DNA from: Chloroflexota bacterium
Lineage (GTDB): Bacteria > Chloroflexota > Anaerolineae > Aggregatilineales > Phototrophicaceae
Reading direction: 5' to 3'
DNA length: 57,612 bases
Assembly: GCA_016223085.1 (NCBI GenBank)
Contig: JACRPS010000030.1
Coordinates: forward strand, 1 to 57,612
In this document: positions 33,047 through 41,520 of the stretch, piece after piece
How positions within the stretch are numbered: the stretch's first letter is position 1
Layout of the letters: each line of letters starts with the position of its first letter
Translations under genes and position numbers: made by a program
The notes under the pieces: generated by a model
What the model saw: the letters and a program-made list of their open reading frames with translations, nothing else
Told to the model about the DNA's origin: nothing
Databases searched by the model: none

Positions 33047-34156
33047 ATGTCCGTCAAATCTACCGTTCCCCCCGCCGCGTCGCCGGTGCGGCAGATGCGT
33101 TATCTGAAACCGTTCCGCCAGCGGGTGGGGGAGGCGCTCTCCAGCTATACCGCGCGCGTGCTGCTGCAAGGTCTGTTCACCGTGTTCGCCGTGATGACGT
33201 TCACGTTCTTTCTGGTGCGGCTGATGCCGGGCAACCCGGTGGACATCAAGATTGACCAGTTGATGCAAACCCAGGGGCTGACCTACGAACAGGCGCGCAG
33301 CCAGGCCGCCGGGCTGTTTGATATGGACTTAAACGCGCCGGTCGGCCAGCAGTACCTGACCTACGTGCAGCGCGTGCTGCGAGGCGATCTCGGCAAAAGC
33401 ATCCTCAGCGCCGGCACGCCAGTGGCAGACATCATCTGGCGGTTTCTGCCCTGGACGCTGTTTAGCGTTGGCCTCGGCCTGCTGGTCAGCTTCGCCCTGG
33501 GCGTGCTGATCGGCGCGGCGATGGCCTACTGGCGCGGCGGCATCCTCGATAACGTGATGACGGCGGTCGCCAGCATCCTCTACAGCATCCCGGAATACAT
33601 CATCGCGCTGCTGATTATTCTGGTGGCGGGGGTGCAGCTTCAACTGTTCCAGGTGGGCGAACTGCGCGGCGGCTTTAACCCGGATGTCGCACCCGGTTTC
33701 ACGCTGGAATTTATTGGCAGCATCCTTAAACACGCCACGCTGCCGGTCATCACCTATGTGCTGGCGACCATCGGCGGCTGGATTCTCGCCATGAAAAGCA
33801 GCACGATTTCCACGCTGGGTGAGGACTACATCACGGTGGCGAAGGCGCGCGGCCTGTCCGAACGGCGGGTGTTAACCGCCTACGTCGGGCGCAACGCCCT
33901 GCTGCCGCTGGTCACGCGCCTGTCGGTCAGCATCGGTCTGGTGGTTGGCGGCAGCGTCATCGTCGAAGAACTGTTCCAGTACCCCGGCCTGGGGCGGCAG
34001 CTTCTGCGGGCGATCAACGGGCGCGATTATACGGTGATGCAGGGAATTTTCCTGATTATCGCGATCAGCGTGGTTGCGTCCACGATCATCGCCGACCTGA
34101 TGCTCGGCTGGCTCGACCCGCGCGTGCGCGTCGGTCAGAAGGCGACGAAAGGCTGA
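33047..34156 (+). CDS. ABC transporter permease, DppB/OppB type
   Basis: This 369-residue inner-membrane channel subunit has about six helices. An N-terminal extension of about 40 residues precedes the usual start ARVLLQGLFTVFAVMTFTFF, which is followed by LVRLMPGNPVD. The cytoplasmic EAA loop is clear: LGEDYITVAKARGLSERRVL with RNALLPLVTRL. It forms the translocation pore with the next permease. The ribosome site is poor, consistent with lower expression than the binding protein. Confidence 0.92.
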   Translation: MSVKSTVPPAASPVRQMRYLKPFRQRVGEALSSYTARVLLQGLFTVFAVMTFTFFLVRLMPGNPVDIKIDQLMQTQGLTYEQARSQAAGLFDMDLNAPVGQQYLTYVQRVLRGDLGKSILSAGTPVADIIWRFLPWTLFSVGLGLLVSFALGVLIGAAMAYWRGGILDNVMTAVASILYSIPEYIIALLIILVAGVQLQLFQVGELRGGFNPDVAPGFTLEFIGSILKHATLPVITYVLATIGGWILAMKSSTISTLGEDYITVAKARGLSERRVLTAYVGRNALLPLVTRLSVSIGLVVGGSVIVEELFQYPGLGRQLLRAINGRDYTVMQGIFLIIAISVVASTIIADLMLGWLDPRVRVGQKATKG

Positions 34157-34162
34157 ACCGCG

Positions 34163-35350
34163 ATGATTGGCTTTGAGATTGGCGCGAGTCTCGCGGGGCT
34201 GGTGATCGGTATCGTCTGCGGCCTCGTGCCGCTGGTGTTTGGCATCCGCATGGGGCAGCTTCGGGCGGGCGTGCTTGGTTTTCTTGCCTGCGCCGGCAGC
34301 GGCTTCCTGTGCGGGTTTCTCGGCGGTCTGCCGATGATCGTGCTGTCCACCGCCGTTGTAATTTCCTACGCCTACGTGAACAAGCAGGACCCGTTTACCT
34401 CACTGCTGCGGATTGAGGACGTGAACTTTGAAGAAACGCGCGGCGAGTTTTTCCTGCGGCAGATGGCCGCGCTGGGCAACGCGGCGCGGGCATCGTGGCA
34501 GGCACTGGTGCGCAACAAGGCCGGCTTTCTGGGGTTCTGCGGTCTGGTCTTTTTTATCCTGCTGACGACGGTCGGGCCGCTGTTTGTGCCGTTGGAAACC
34601 TCGCCGCAGATGGACCGCCGCGCACCCGGCGCACGCACACTGTTCCAGGGGCCGTCGCAGGAATACCCGCTGGGGCTGGACTGGCAGGGGCGCAGCGTCC
34701 TGTCGCACATCGTTCACGGCGGCGGGGCGCTGATCGCTACTGCGATTGTCGCCGGTTTGATCGCTACCGCCATCGGCGTGGTGCTGGGGTCGCTGGCGGC
34801 GCTGCTGGGCGGCTGGCCGGATCAACTGCTGTCGGTGCTGGCGAATTTTATCCTCACCATCCCACAGTTCCCGCTGCTGCTGGTGCTGGCCTCCACCCTG
34901 TCGCTCAACAGCAACCTGGCGCTGGCGTTTTTGTTTGCGTCGCTCAACTGGCCGTCGCTGATGCGCGCCGTCCGCGCCCAGGTGTTGAGCCTGCGTGAAC
35001 GCGATTACATCGAAGCGGCCTTCGCGCTTGATCTGGGGCTGTGGCACATCATCACCCGCGAAGTGTTCCCGAACATGGTCAGCTACGTGGCGGTGAACCT
35101 GATCTTCTCGATTCGCGCCGCCATGTACGGGATTGTCGGACTGGTCGTCCTGGGGCTGGTGCCCATCCGTGAACCCGACTGGGGTGTGATGATCTTTTTA
35201 GGCCGCCAGCAGGGGGCGCTGTTTAACCCCAACGCCGTCAGTATGCTGCTGTCGCCGATTCTGGCAATCGCCCTGTTCCAGCTTTCGCTGGTGTTATTTT
35301 CCCGTTCGCTGGAAGAAATTTTTAACCCGCGCCTGCGCACCGGGTTATGA
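34163..35350 (+). CDS. ABC transporter permease, DppC/OppC type
   Basis: This 395-residue second pore subunit is longer than usual (about 300). It has an extra N-terminal hydrophobic region (about 1-75, MIGFEIGASLAGLVIGIVCG and GLPMIVLSTAVVISYAYV) before the typical OppC N-terminus (ASWQALVRNKAGFLGFCGLV). The EAA loop reads LSLRERDYIEAAFALDLGLW with ITREVFPNMVSY. It starts 7 bp after the DppB-type gene, so the two are coupled. The extra N-terminal segment (two or three helices) has no assigned role and may be a small-membrane-protein fusion. Confidence 0.9.
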   Translation: MIGFEIGASLAGLVIGIVCGLVPLVFGIRMGQLRAGVLGFLACAGSGFLCGFLGGLPMIVLSTAVVISYAYVNKQDPFTSLLRIEDVNFEETRGEFFLRQMAALGNAARASWQALVRNKAGFLGFCGLVFFILLTTVGPLFVPLETSPQMDRRAPGARTLFQGPSQEYPLGLDWQGRSVLSHIVHGGGALIATAIVAGLIATAIGVVLGSLAALLGGWPDQLLSVLANFILTIPQFPLLLVLASTLSLNSNLALAFLFASLNWPSLMRAVRAQVLSLRERDYIEAAFALDLGLWHIITREVFPNMVSYVAVNLIFSIRAAMYGIVGLVVLGLVPIREPDWGVMIFLGRQQGALFNPNAVSMLLSPILAIALFQLSLVLFSRSLEEIFNPRLRTGL

Positions 35351-35365
35351 ACGGACTGTACGCTG

Positions 35366-36379
35366 ATGCCAAATGATGTCGTTGTTTCCGTTCGTGATCT
35401 GTCCGTCAGCTATCTGGCGCGGCGTGGCCGCGTGCGCGCCGTCAACCGTGCTTCGTTTGATCTGCACGCCGGCGAAACGCTGGCGCTGATCGGCGAATCC
35501 GGCTGCGGCAAGTCCACGCTGAATCTGGCGCTGATTCGCCAGCTACCGAAAAACGCCACCATTGACAGCGGCAGCATCCTGTATACCAGGCGCGATAAAA
35601 GTGTGGTGGATGTGCTGAAGCTGAATAAAGCGGAACTGCGCCGCTTCCTGTGGTCTGAGTTTGCGATGGTGTTTCAGGGCGCGCTGAACTCGCTCAACCC
35701 GGTGATTCGCGTGTCCGACATGGTCTACGATACGGCGGCAGCGCACGGACTGAACAAAGCCGCCGCCGAAAAACGCGCCCTGCACCTGTTTGAAAAGGTG
35801 CGGCTGGACCCGTACCGGGTATTCCGCGCCTATCCGCACGAACTCAGCGGCGGGATGCGCCAGCGGGTGCTGCTGGCAATGAGCCTGCTGCTCCAGCCGC
35901 AGGTTGTGATTATGGATGAGCCAACGACGGCGGTGGATATCCTGACACAGCGTTCGATTCTGGACGTGCTGCAAACCCTGCGCGAAGAACTGAACTTCAG
36001 CGTGATCTTCATCAGCCACGATCTGGCCGTCGCGGCGGAAATCGCCGATACGATTGCCACGATGTACGCCGGCGACATTGTGGAAGTCGGCCCGGTGAAC
36101 GAGGTGTTTTACAGGCCGCGCCACGCCTATACGCTGGCGCTGCTGAATGCCGCACCGCGCCTGAGCGCCGGCGCCGAGGAACTCTACAGCATCCCCGGCA
36201 GCCCGCCCGACCTGATTCACCCGCCGCCTGGCTGCAAGTTCCACCCGCGCTGCACCTTCGCCACCGAGGTATGCCGCACCGTCCTGCCGCCGCTGGTTGC
36301 AGCCGAAGCCGGTCATCAGGTGGCGTGCCACCACACTGACGATGTAGTGACGGCGTACCGGAAAGTGAGCCGCGCATGA
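35366..36379 (+). CDS. ABC transporter ATP-binding subunit, DppD/OppD type
   Basis: This 337-residue ATPase drives the importer. Walker A GESGCGKST (43-51), signature HELSGGMRQRV, Walker B VVIMDEPTTAVD and H-loop VIFISHDLAVAAE are intact. The C-terminal oligopeptide-transporter extension (from about residue 250) has PGSPPDLIHPPPGCKFHPRC with conserved cysteines that in some members bind an iron-sulfur cluster. The stop overlaps the next gene (ATGA). Confidence 0.95.
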   Translation: MPNDVVVSVRDLSVSYLARRGRVRAVNRASFDLHAGETLALIGESGCGKSTLNLALIRQLPKNATIDSGSILYTRRDKSVVDVLKLNKAELRRFLWSEFAMVFQGALNSLNPVIRVSDMVYDTAAAHGLNKAAAEKRALHLFEKVRLDPYRVFRAYPHELSGGMRQRVLLAMSLLLQPQVVIMDEPTTAVDILTQRSILDVLQTLREELNFSVIFISHDLAVAAEIADTIATMYAGDIVEVGPVNEVFYRPRHAYTLALLNAAPRLSAGAEELYSIPGSPPDLIHPPPGCKFHPRCTFATEVCRTVLPPLVAAEAGHQVACHHTDDVVTAYRKVSRA

Positions 36380-37401
36380 CGCCGCTGATCGAACTGAAAC
36401 ACGTGTACCGCCACTTCGAGGTGAACCGGCAGCGGCTGCCCGTCCTGCAGGACATCAACCTGAGTATTGCGGCCAACGAGATCGTCTGTCTGGTGGGGGA
36501 AAGCGGCTGCGGCAAAACCACCACCGGCAAAATCCTGGCCGGTTTGCTGGGACCATCGTCCGGCGAGGTGCTGATTGAAGGCCGCCCACGCGCGAGTTAT
36601 ACCGGGCGGGAGGCGGCGCTCCTGCGGCGGGCGCTGCAAATCGTGCATCAGGACCCGTTTGCGTCCATCAACCCGGCGCACACCATCGGGCAAATCCTCG
36701 GCTTCCCCCTCCAGCGGCACGGCATGGTCAGGAGTCGCGCCGAACTGCGCCGCCGTATCTGGGAACTGCTGACGCTGGTAGACCTGACTCCCCCTGGCGA
36801 CATTGTAAACAAGTTCCCGCACCAGCTTAGCGGCGGGCAGCGCCAGCGCGTGAGCATCGCACGGGTGTTAACCGTCAACCCGCGCCTGATCGTGGCCGAC
36901 GAAGCCGTGAGCATGGTGGATGTCAGCATCCGCATCGGTATTCTGAAGATGTTGCACCGCCTGCGTGAGCAGTTAAACCTGTCCATCGTGTTTATCACCC
37001 ACGATCTGGCGCTGGCGAAATACTTCGCCTGGGATGGTCGTATCGCCGTGATGTACCTGGGGCGCATCGTCGAAATCGGCAGGACGCCGGACGTGATCGC
37101 CCACCCGGCGCACCCCTACACCCGCGCCCTGCTGGCCGCCGTGCCGGAAGCCGACCCCGAACTGACGCGCCACAAACAACACCTCGAACTGCGGTCGGAA
37201 GACATCCCCCGTCTGACCGAAATCCCGCCCGGCTGCGCCTTCCACCCGCGCTGCCCGTTCTTCGTGCCCGGCGTGTGTGACACGCGCGTACCACCGCTGG
37301 AACCGCCGCCGGATTACAACCAACTGGCCGCCTGCATCCCGCTGGTTGAAACCGGGCGGCTGATACCCTACACGGAACGGGTAAACCCGGATGGACGTTG
37401 A
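36376..37401 (+). CDS. ABC transporter ATP-binding subunit, DppF/OppF type
   Basis: This 341-residue second ATPase has Walker A GESGCGKTT (about 41-49), signature QLSGGQRQRV, Walker B LIVADEAVSMVD (S-M in place of the usual P-T), H-loop VFITHDLALAKY, and the C-terminal extension with EIPPGCAFHPRCPF. It is translationally coupled to the preceding ATPase, and its own 3' end overlaps a small membrane-protein gene. Together with the preceding four genes it completes an importer of the peptide family. Confidence 0.95.
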   Translation: MTPLIELKHVYRHFEVNRQRLPVLQDINLSIAANEIVCLVGESGCGKTTTGKILAGLLGPSSGEVLIEGRPRASYTGREAALLRRALQIVHQDPFASINPAHTIGQILGFPLQRHGMVRSRAELRRRIWELLTLVDLTPPGDIVNKFPHQLSGGQRQRVSIARVLTVNPRLIVADEAVSMVDVSIRIGILKMLHRLREQLNLSIVFITHDLALAKYFAWDGRIAVMYLGRIVEIGRTPDVIAHPAHPYTRALLAAVPEADPELTRHKQHLELRSEDIPRLTEIPPGCAFHPRCPFFVPGVCDTRVPPLEPPPDYNQLAACIPLVETGRLIPYTERVNPDGR

Positions 37402-37591
37402 GGTTCTGAAAGGCTTCCTGCGGATTGGCGTGCTGGTTGGCGGCTGCGGCCTGCTGCTGGCGCTGACGCAGCCGCCCGGCACGGCGGAGTTTGTCTTAAG
37501 CGTGTGCAGTGCGCTGATCGGCCTGGCGCTGGTGGCGGGCGTGCTGCTGGTGAACCGCTTCGTCCAACACGTCGACAGCGACTCAGATTAA
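37391..37591 (+). CDS. Small two-helix membrane protein, 66 aa, overlapping the OppF-type gene
   Basis: The 66-residue protein (MDVEVLKGFLRIGVLVGG to RFVQHVDSDSD) has two hydrophobic segments (about 9-26 and 32-55) and an acidic tail. Its ATG lies 11 bp inside the end of the OppF-type gene, in a different frame, implying translational coupling. The family is not recognised. It could be an accessory subunit of the importer or simply the end of the operon. Confidence 0.6.
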   Translation: MDVEVLKGFLRIGVLVGGCGLLLALTQPPGTAEFVLSVCSALIGLALVAGVLLVNRFVQHVDSDSD

Positions 37592-37714
37592 GGCTGCCTG
37601 TTTTGCTGCTCCACCAACCCCGTTAATACAGCCCGTCCGGCCAACATTACATATTTCCTATCCGGTTTTGGCAAAAATGCCCAAAAGGTCAATTCTTCAG
37701 GTGAAAATTTCTCG

Positions 37715-37720
37715 TATAAT
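37715..37720 (+). promoter_or_regulatory. -10 box of the ABM-like gene
   Basis: TATAAT lies 60 nt before the ATG at 37780. A weak TTCTTC is 16 bp upstream (37693-37698). Confidence 0.5.
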
Positions 37721-37779
37721 AAGTTTAACGCAGGCCGTAACACACCCTGCGGTAAATTTATTATGGGGAGGTTTGGGTT

Positions 37780-38109
37780 ATGTACGCGCAAGTGACGTTT
37801 ATTCGCGTCCCAATGAACAAGATAAGCGATCTGCGTGAGGCCATCGAAACCCATTATTTGCCCAACGTGCGCTGCCGCCCCGGTTTCCTGGCCGCCTACC
37901 TGCTGGAGCAGATTGACGACCCGGACAGCGCTCAACTGGTGCAGTTCTGGAACAGCCAGGCCGACGTGGAAAACTTCCACCGTACCGGCCTGCTGGAGGC
38001 CTCGATTCAGGGACTGGCCGCCTACGTGCCGGGCCTGCAAATCCGCCGTCAGGGTTATATGGTTCGCACTGCCGTGCGCGGCGCTGCCGTTGCCGAAGCC
38101 GTTGGTTAG
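37780..38109 (+). CDS. ABM-like dimeric alpha/beta-barrel protein
   Basis: This 109-residue protein fits the ferredoxin-like dimeric barrel (antibiotic biosynthesis monooxygenase superfamily). It has strand YAQVTFIRVPM, a helix KISDLREAIETHYLPNVRCR, strand GFLAAYLLEQIDD, then VQFWNSQADVENFHRTG. No catalytic residue can be assigned, since members range from monooxygenases to dehalogenases and heme-degrading enzymes. GGGGAGG lies upstream of the ATG, and TATAAT precedes the leader. It seems to be a single-gene unit. Confidence 0.65.
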   Translation: MYAQVTFIRVPMNKISDLREAIETHYLPNVRCRPGFLAAYLLEQIDDPDSAQLVQFWNSQADVENFHRTGLLEASIQGLAAYVPGLQIRRQGYMVRTAVRGAAVAEAVG

Positions 38110-38259
38110 CTTCCCACCCGTTCGCTGCTATCTGTTTCCTCGGCCATCGTTTGATCGTTTGTCTGGTCCAGCGCCAGCCACTTGATTCCCGTGCGGCAAG
38201 TTGCCACAATTACCATAAACTGGCATTGTTTTAGGGTAACTGTCGTACAGGGAACGATC

Positions 38260-39282
38260 ATGGTGGATACACTGCTGAATCCGCAACGGGTACGCGCGCC
38301 CGCTTTCCCGCCGGGTGACTGGCTGAATACCGACACGCCGCTGCAACTGGCCGCCCTGCGTGGCCGCGCGGTGCTGGTGGATTTCTGGGAATACAGTTGT
38401 ATCAACTGCCTGCGGACGCTGCCGTATCTCCGCCAATGGCACGCCCGTTACGCCCGCCTGGGCCTGACCATCATCGGCATCCACACGCCGGAGTTCGCCT
38501 TTGGCCGCGAACGCCGCCAGGTGGAAATGGCCGCGCGTGAGCTGGACATCCCGTATCCGATCTTTCTCGACAATGATTACCGGGTGTGGGATGCCTTCGC
38601 CAACCGCTTCTGGCCGGCCAAGTACCTGATTGACCAGCAGGGGTACATTCGCTATCAGACTGCCGGCGAAGGCCATTACGAAGCGACCGAACGGGCGATT
38701 CAGGCGGTGCTGCGTGAGGCCGCCCCCGACCTCGATCTGCCGCCGGTGATGGAGCCGCTGCGCCCGGAAGACCACCCCGGCGCGGTGTGTTACCGCCCGA
38801 CGCCGGAGCTATACGCCGGCCTCGACCGGGGCGCGCTCGGCAACCCCGAAGGCTACGCTGGCGGTGTGCCAATGCTCTACCGGCTGCCGCAGGACCGCCC
38901 ACGCGGCGCGTTTTATGTCGCCGGGGCATGGCAGGCCGGGCACAATACGCTGGCCTACCAGGGCCAGACCGAGGGCGTGCTCCAATTGCCCTATGAAGCG
39001 GTCGAGGTCAACGCCGTCATGACGCCCCACGTTGAAACGGTGGAACGGATGCTGCACCCCGAACCGGCGGCGGTGGAAATCTGGCAGGATGACGCGCCGC
39101 TGACTGACGCCAATCGCGGCGACGATGTATTGCCGGAAGGCCGCGTGCTGGTGGACAGGCCGCGTCTGTACAACCTCGTCCGCAACCCCGGCTTTGAACG
39201 CCACGAACTGACGCTGCGGGTGAAGGCACGCGGCTTCGCCGTGTACACCTTCTCGTTCACCGGCTGCGTCAAGCCGCGCTAA
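38260..39282 (+). CDS. Thioredoxin-like protein with CINC motif (DipZ C-terminal type)
   Basis: This 340-residue protein starts with a redoxin domain (about 12-175). It has VDFWEYSCINCLRTLPYLRQ (redox cysteines C47 and C50), then GIHTPEFAFGRERRQVEMAA and WPAKYLIDQQGYIRY. That CINC form is typical of the C-terminal thioredoxin of mycobacterial DipZ and of SCO-like thiol reductases. The second domain (about 190-340) is a beta-rich DipZ-like module (AGAWQAGHNTLAYQGQTEGV, LRVKARGFAVYTFSFTG). The CcdA-type membrane part of DipZ is absent, and there is no signal peptide, so the protein is predicted cytosolic. AGGGAA lies just upstream of the chosen ATG. Confidence 0.8.
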   Translation: MVDTLLNPQRVRAPAFPPGDWLNTDTPLQLAALRGRAVLVDFWEYSCINCLRTLPYLRQWHARYARLGLTIIGIHTPEFAFGRERRQVEMAARELDIPYPIFLDNDYRVWDAFANRFWPAKYLIDQQGYIRYQTAGEGHYEATERAIQAVLREAAPDLDLPPVMEPLRPEDHPGAVCYRPTPELYAGLDRGALGNPEGYAGGVPMLYRLPQDRPRGAFYVAGAWQAGHNTLAYQGQTEGVLQLPYEAVEVNAVMTPHVETVERMLHPEPAAVEIWQDDAPLTDANRGDDVLPEGRVLVDRPRLYNLVRNPGFERHELTLRVKARGFAVYTFSFTGCVKPR

Positions 39283-39292
39283 CGGCTGGAGC

Positions 39293-39338
39293 AGCGGTCA
39301 GCTTGTTGTCACACCCCTTGATCTGATGGCTGACCGCT
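39293..39338. repeat. 10-bp inverted repeat after the DipZ-like gene
   Basis: AGCGGTCAGC and GCTGACCGCT are perfect arms around a 26-nt loop, starting 11 bp after the stop. No T-run follows, so it may be a weak or Rho-type terminator, or a relic of tandem GGTCAGC repeats. Confidence 0.4.
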
Positions 39339-39566
39339 GACGGCCCCAGCTTTTTACCCCGGATTCCGCCACTTATCCCAACACAGTATGTTCCATTTTT
39401 CACAAACATAAATAATTCATAAGCATTTGCATGGATGAGGCCGCCGGGCAGTCCAATGCCGTTGAAGTCTGGGGGCGGTTCAGGTAAACTAACGGCGGTC
39501 TAATCTATTGAACTCCATAATAGCGTAAGCCGCTCTCACCGGCTACAGTGGCGCGAGGGAACCCCA

Positions 39567-40535
39567 ATGGCCGAAATAGACAATGCTACCCTGCTGGAAT
39601 GGTACCGCCAGATGTTCCTCATCCGGCAGTTTGAAAACCAGTGCGACGTGTTATACAAGGAGAAAAAAATCACCGGTGTGTACATGCACCTGTACAGCGG
39701 CCACGAGGCCACCGGTGTCGGCGCGGTCGCGGCGCTGCGCCCGTCCGATCACGTGATTACCGCCTACCGCGATCACGGCATCGCGCTGGCGCGCGGCGTG
39801 GACCCGAAGCCGCTGATGGCGGAGATGATGGGCAAACGTACCGGTGTCAGTGGCGGCAAGGGTGGCTCGATGCATCTTGCCTCGCGCGAGCATAACTTCT
39901 GGGGCGGTTATGCCATCGTCGGCGGCCATCTGCCGCTGGCGGCGGGCATCGCGCTGGAATGTCGTTACAACAATACGGACAATGTGGTGCTATGTTTCGT
40001 CGGCGACGGCGCGACCAACAACGGCTACTTCCACGAAGCGGTGAACCTGAGCGCGGTGTGGGATTTGCCGGTGGTGTGGCTGATCGAAAACAACGGTTAT
40101 GGCATGGGCACGCCGGTAGACGTTGCCAGCGGCCAGACCGAACTGCACAAACGCGCGGTGGCCTACAATATCAAGGATATGGGGCGCGTGGACGGCCAGA
40201 ACGTGATTGACGTGTACAACGTTACGAAGAAGGCCGTTGACTATGCGCGGAAAAAAGGCCCGGCGCTGATCGAGTCCATGACCTACCGCTATAAGGGGCA
40301 CGGCGTCTCCGACCGCAGTTACGACAAGCTGGCTGAACTGGCCGAATGGCAGCAGAAAGACCCGATTCTTGTCCTGCAGCGTTACCTGTGCCAGAAGGAC
40401 GAGTGCATCGAGGAAGAACTGAAGCCGATTGAGCGCAAGGTGATGGCGGAAGTTGCTGAAGCGGTTGAATTTGCTGAGAACAGCCCGGTTCCTGCCTACG
40501 AAGATTTGATTAGCAACGTCTACGTTGAGGGTTAA
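39567..40535 (+). CDS. pdhA: Pyruvate dehydrogenase E1 component, alpha subunit
   Basis: This 322-residue thiamine-diphosphate-binding subunit decarboxylates the 2-oxo acid. The ThDP motif GDGATNNGYFHEAVNLSAVW is complete, with FVGDGA and WLIENNGYG. The phosphorylation-loop-like YKGHGVSDRSYDK and FRxE-type N-terminal QMFLIRQFENQCDVLY match pdhA-type rather than transketolase-type enzymes. GAGGGA lies just upstream. It is first in a tight E1alpha-E1beta-E2 operon (2-bp gaps). A branched-chain or acetoin dehydrogenase is the alternative; a pyruvate role is the most likely. Confidence 0.9.
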   Translation: MAEIDNATLLEWYRQMFLIRQFENQCDVLYKEKKITGVYMHLYSGHEATGVGAVAALRPSDHVITAYRDHGIALARGVDPKPLMAEMMGKRTGVSGGKGGSMHLASREHNFWGGYAIVGGHLPLAAGIALECRYNNTDNVVLCFVGDGATNNGYFHEAVNLSAVWDLPVVWLIENNGYGMGTPVDVASGQTELHKRAVAYNIKDMGRVDGQNVIDVYNVTKKAVDYARKKGPALIESMTYRYKGHGVSDRSYDKLAELAEWQQKDPILVLQRYLCQKDECIEEELKPIERKVMAEVAEAVEFAENSPVPAYEDLISNVYVEG

Positions 40536-40537
40536 GA

Positions 40538-41518
40538 ATGGCCGACAAGAATATCCCAATGCGTGAAGCCCTGCGGATGGCGCTGCGCGAGGAGATGATC
40601 CGCGACGAAAGCGTGTTTGTGATGGGTGAGGAAGTCGGCGCGTGGCAGGGCACGCACCGCGTCACGCGCGGCTTTTTGCAGGAGTTTGGCGAAAAGCGCG
40701 TGCGTGATACCCCGATCAGCGAAATGGCCATCGCGGGCGCGGCGGTCGGCGCGGCGATGGCCGGCCTGCGTCCGGTGGCCGAGATCATGACGATCAACTT
40801 CGCCTTCCTGTCGCTGGACGCCATCATCAACCACGCCGCCAAAATCCATTACATGTTTAACGGCCAGTTTAAAGTGCCGCTGGTGATTCGCGCCGCGTCC
40901 GGCTGGGGCGACCAGGCGACCGCTACCCACAGCCATACGCCGGAGCCAATCTTCGCGCATTTCCCCGGCCTGTACGTCGGCTGCCCGGCCACCCCGCGCG
41001 ACGCCAAGGGGATGCTTAAGGCATCCATCCGCGACGATAACCCGGTGCTGTTCACCGAGAGTATCGCGCTCTATCCGAAGCCCGGCCCTGTGCCGGAAGA
41101 CGAGGATTTCCTGCTGCCCATCGGCAAGGGCGACATCAAGCGCGAAGGCAAACACGTCACGCTGGTGACGTATGCGCGCGGGGTGGAATGGTCGCTGCAG
41201 GCGGCAGAGCAGCTTGCCAAGGAGGGTGTCGAGTGTGAGGTGGTAGACCTGCGCTGGCTGCGGCCACTGGACACCGACCTCATCTTTGAGAGCTTCAAAA
41301 AGACCAACCGCGCCGTCGTGGTCGAGGAGTCGCTGCCGCACTACAGCTTCGGCAGCGAGATCGCCGCGCAAATCCAGGAGAACATGTTTGATTATATGGA
41401 CGCACCGGTCAAGCGTGTCAGCGCGATGGACGTGCCGCTGCCCTACGCCAAGGAGATCGAACTGATGGCGCTGCCGAACGCACAGAAGGTCGTGGATGCA
41501 GTGAGGGAGATTTTATAG
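40538..41518 (+). CDS. pdhB: Pyruvate dehydrogenase E1 component, beta subunit
   Basis: This 326-residue partner of E1alpha contributes half of the ThDP site. MREALRMALREEMIRDESVF with VMGEEVG is the usual N-terminus, with the ThDP-contacting glutamate in EEVG. Further blocks are RVRDTPISEMAIAGAAVGAA, LVIRAASGWGDQAT, and VECEVVDLRWLRPLDTDLIF. It starts 2 bp after the E1alpha stop. Its reading overlaps nothing else, and the length is standard. Confidence 0.93.
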   Translation: MADKNIPMREALRMALREEMIRDESVFVMGEEVGAWQGTHRVTRGFLQEFGEKRVRDTPISEMAIAGAAVGAAMAGLRPVAEIMTINFAFLSLDAIINHAAKIHYMFNGQFKVPLVIRAASGWGDQATATHSHTPEPIFAHFPGLYVGCPATPRDAKGMLKASIRDDNPVLFTESIALYPKPGPVPEDEDFLLPIGKGDIKREGKHVTLVTYARGVEWSLQAAEQLAKEGVECEVVDLRWLRPLDTDLIFESFKKTNRAVVVEESLPHYSFGSEIAAQIQENMFDYMDAPVKRVSAMDVPLPYAKEIELMALPNAQKVVDAVREIL

Positions 41519-41520
41519 TT

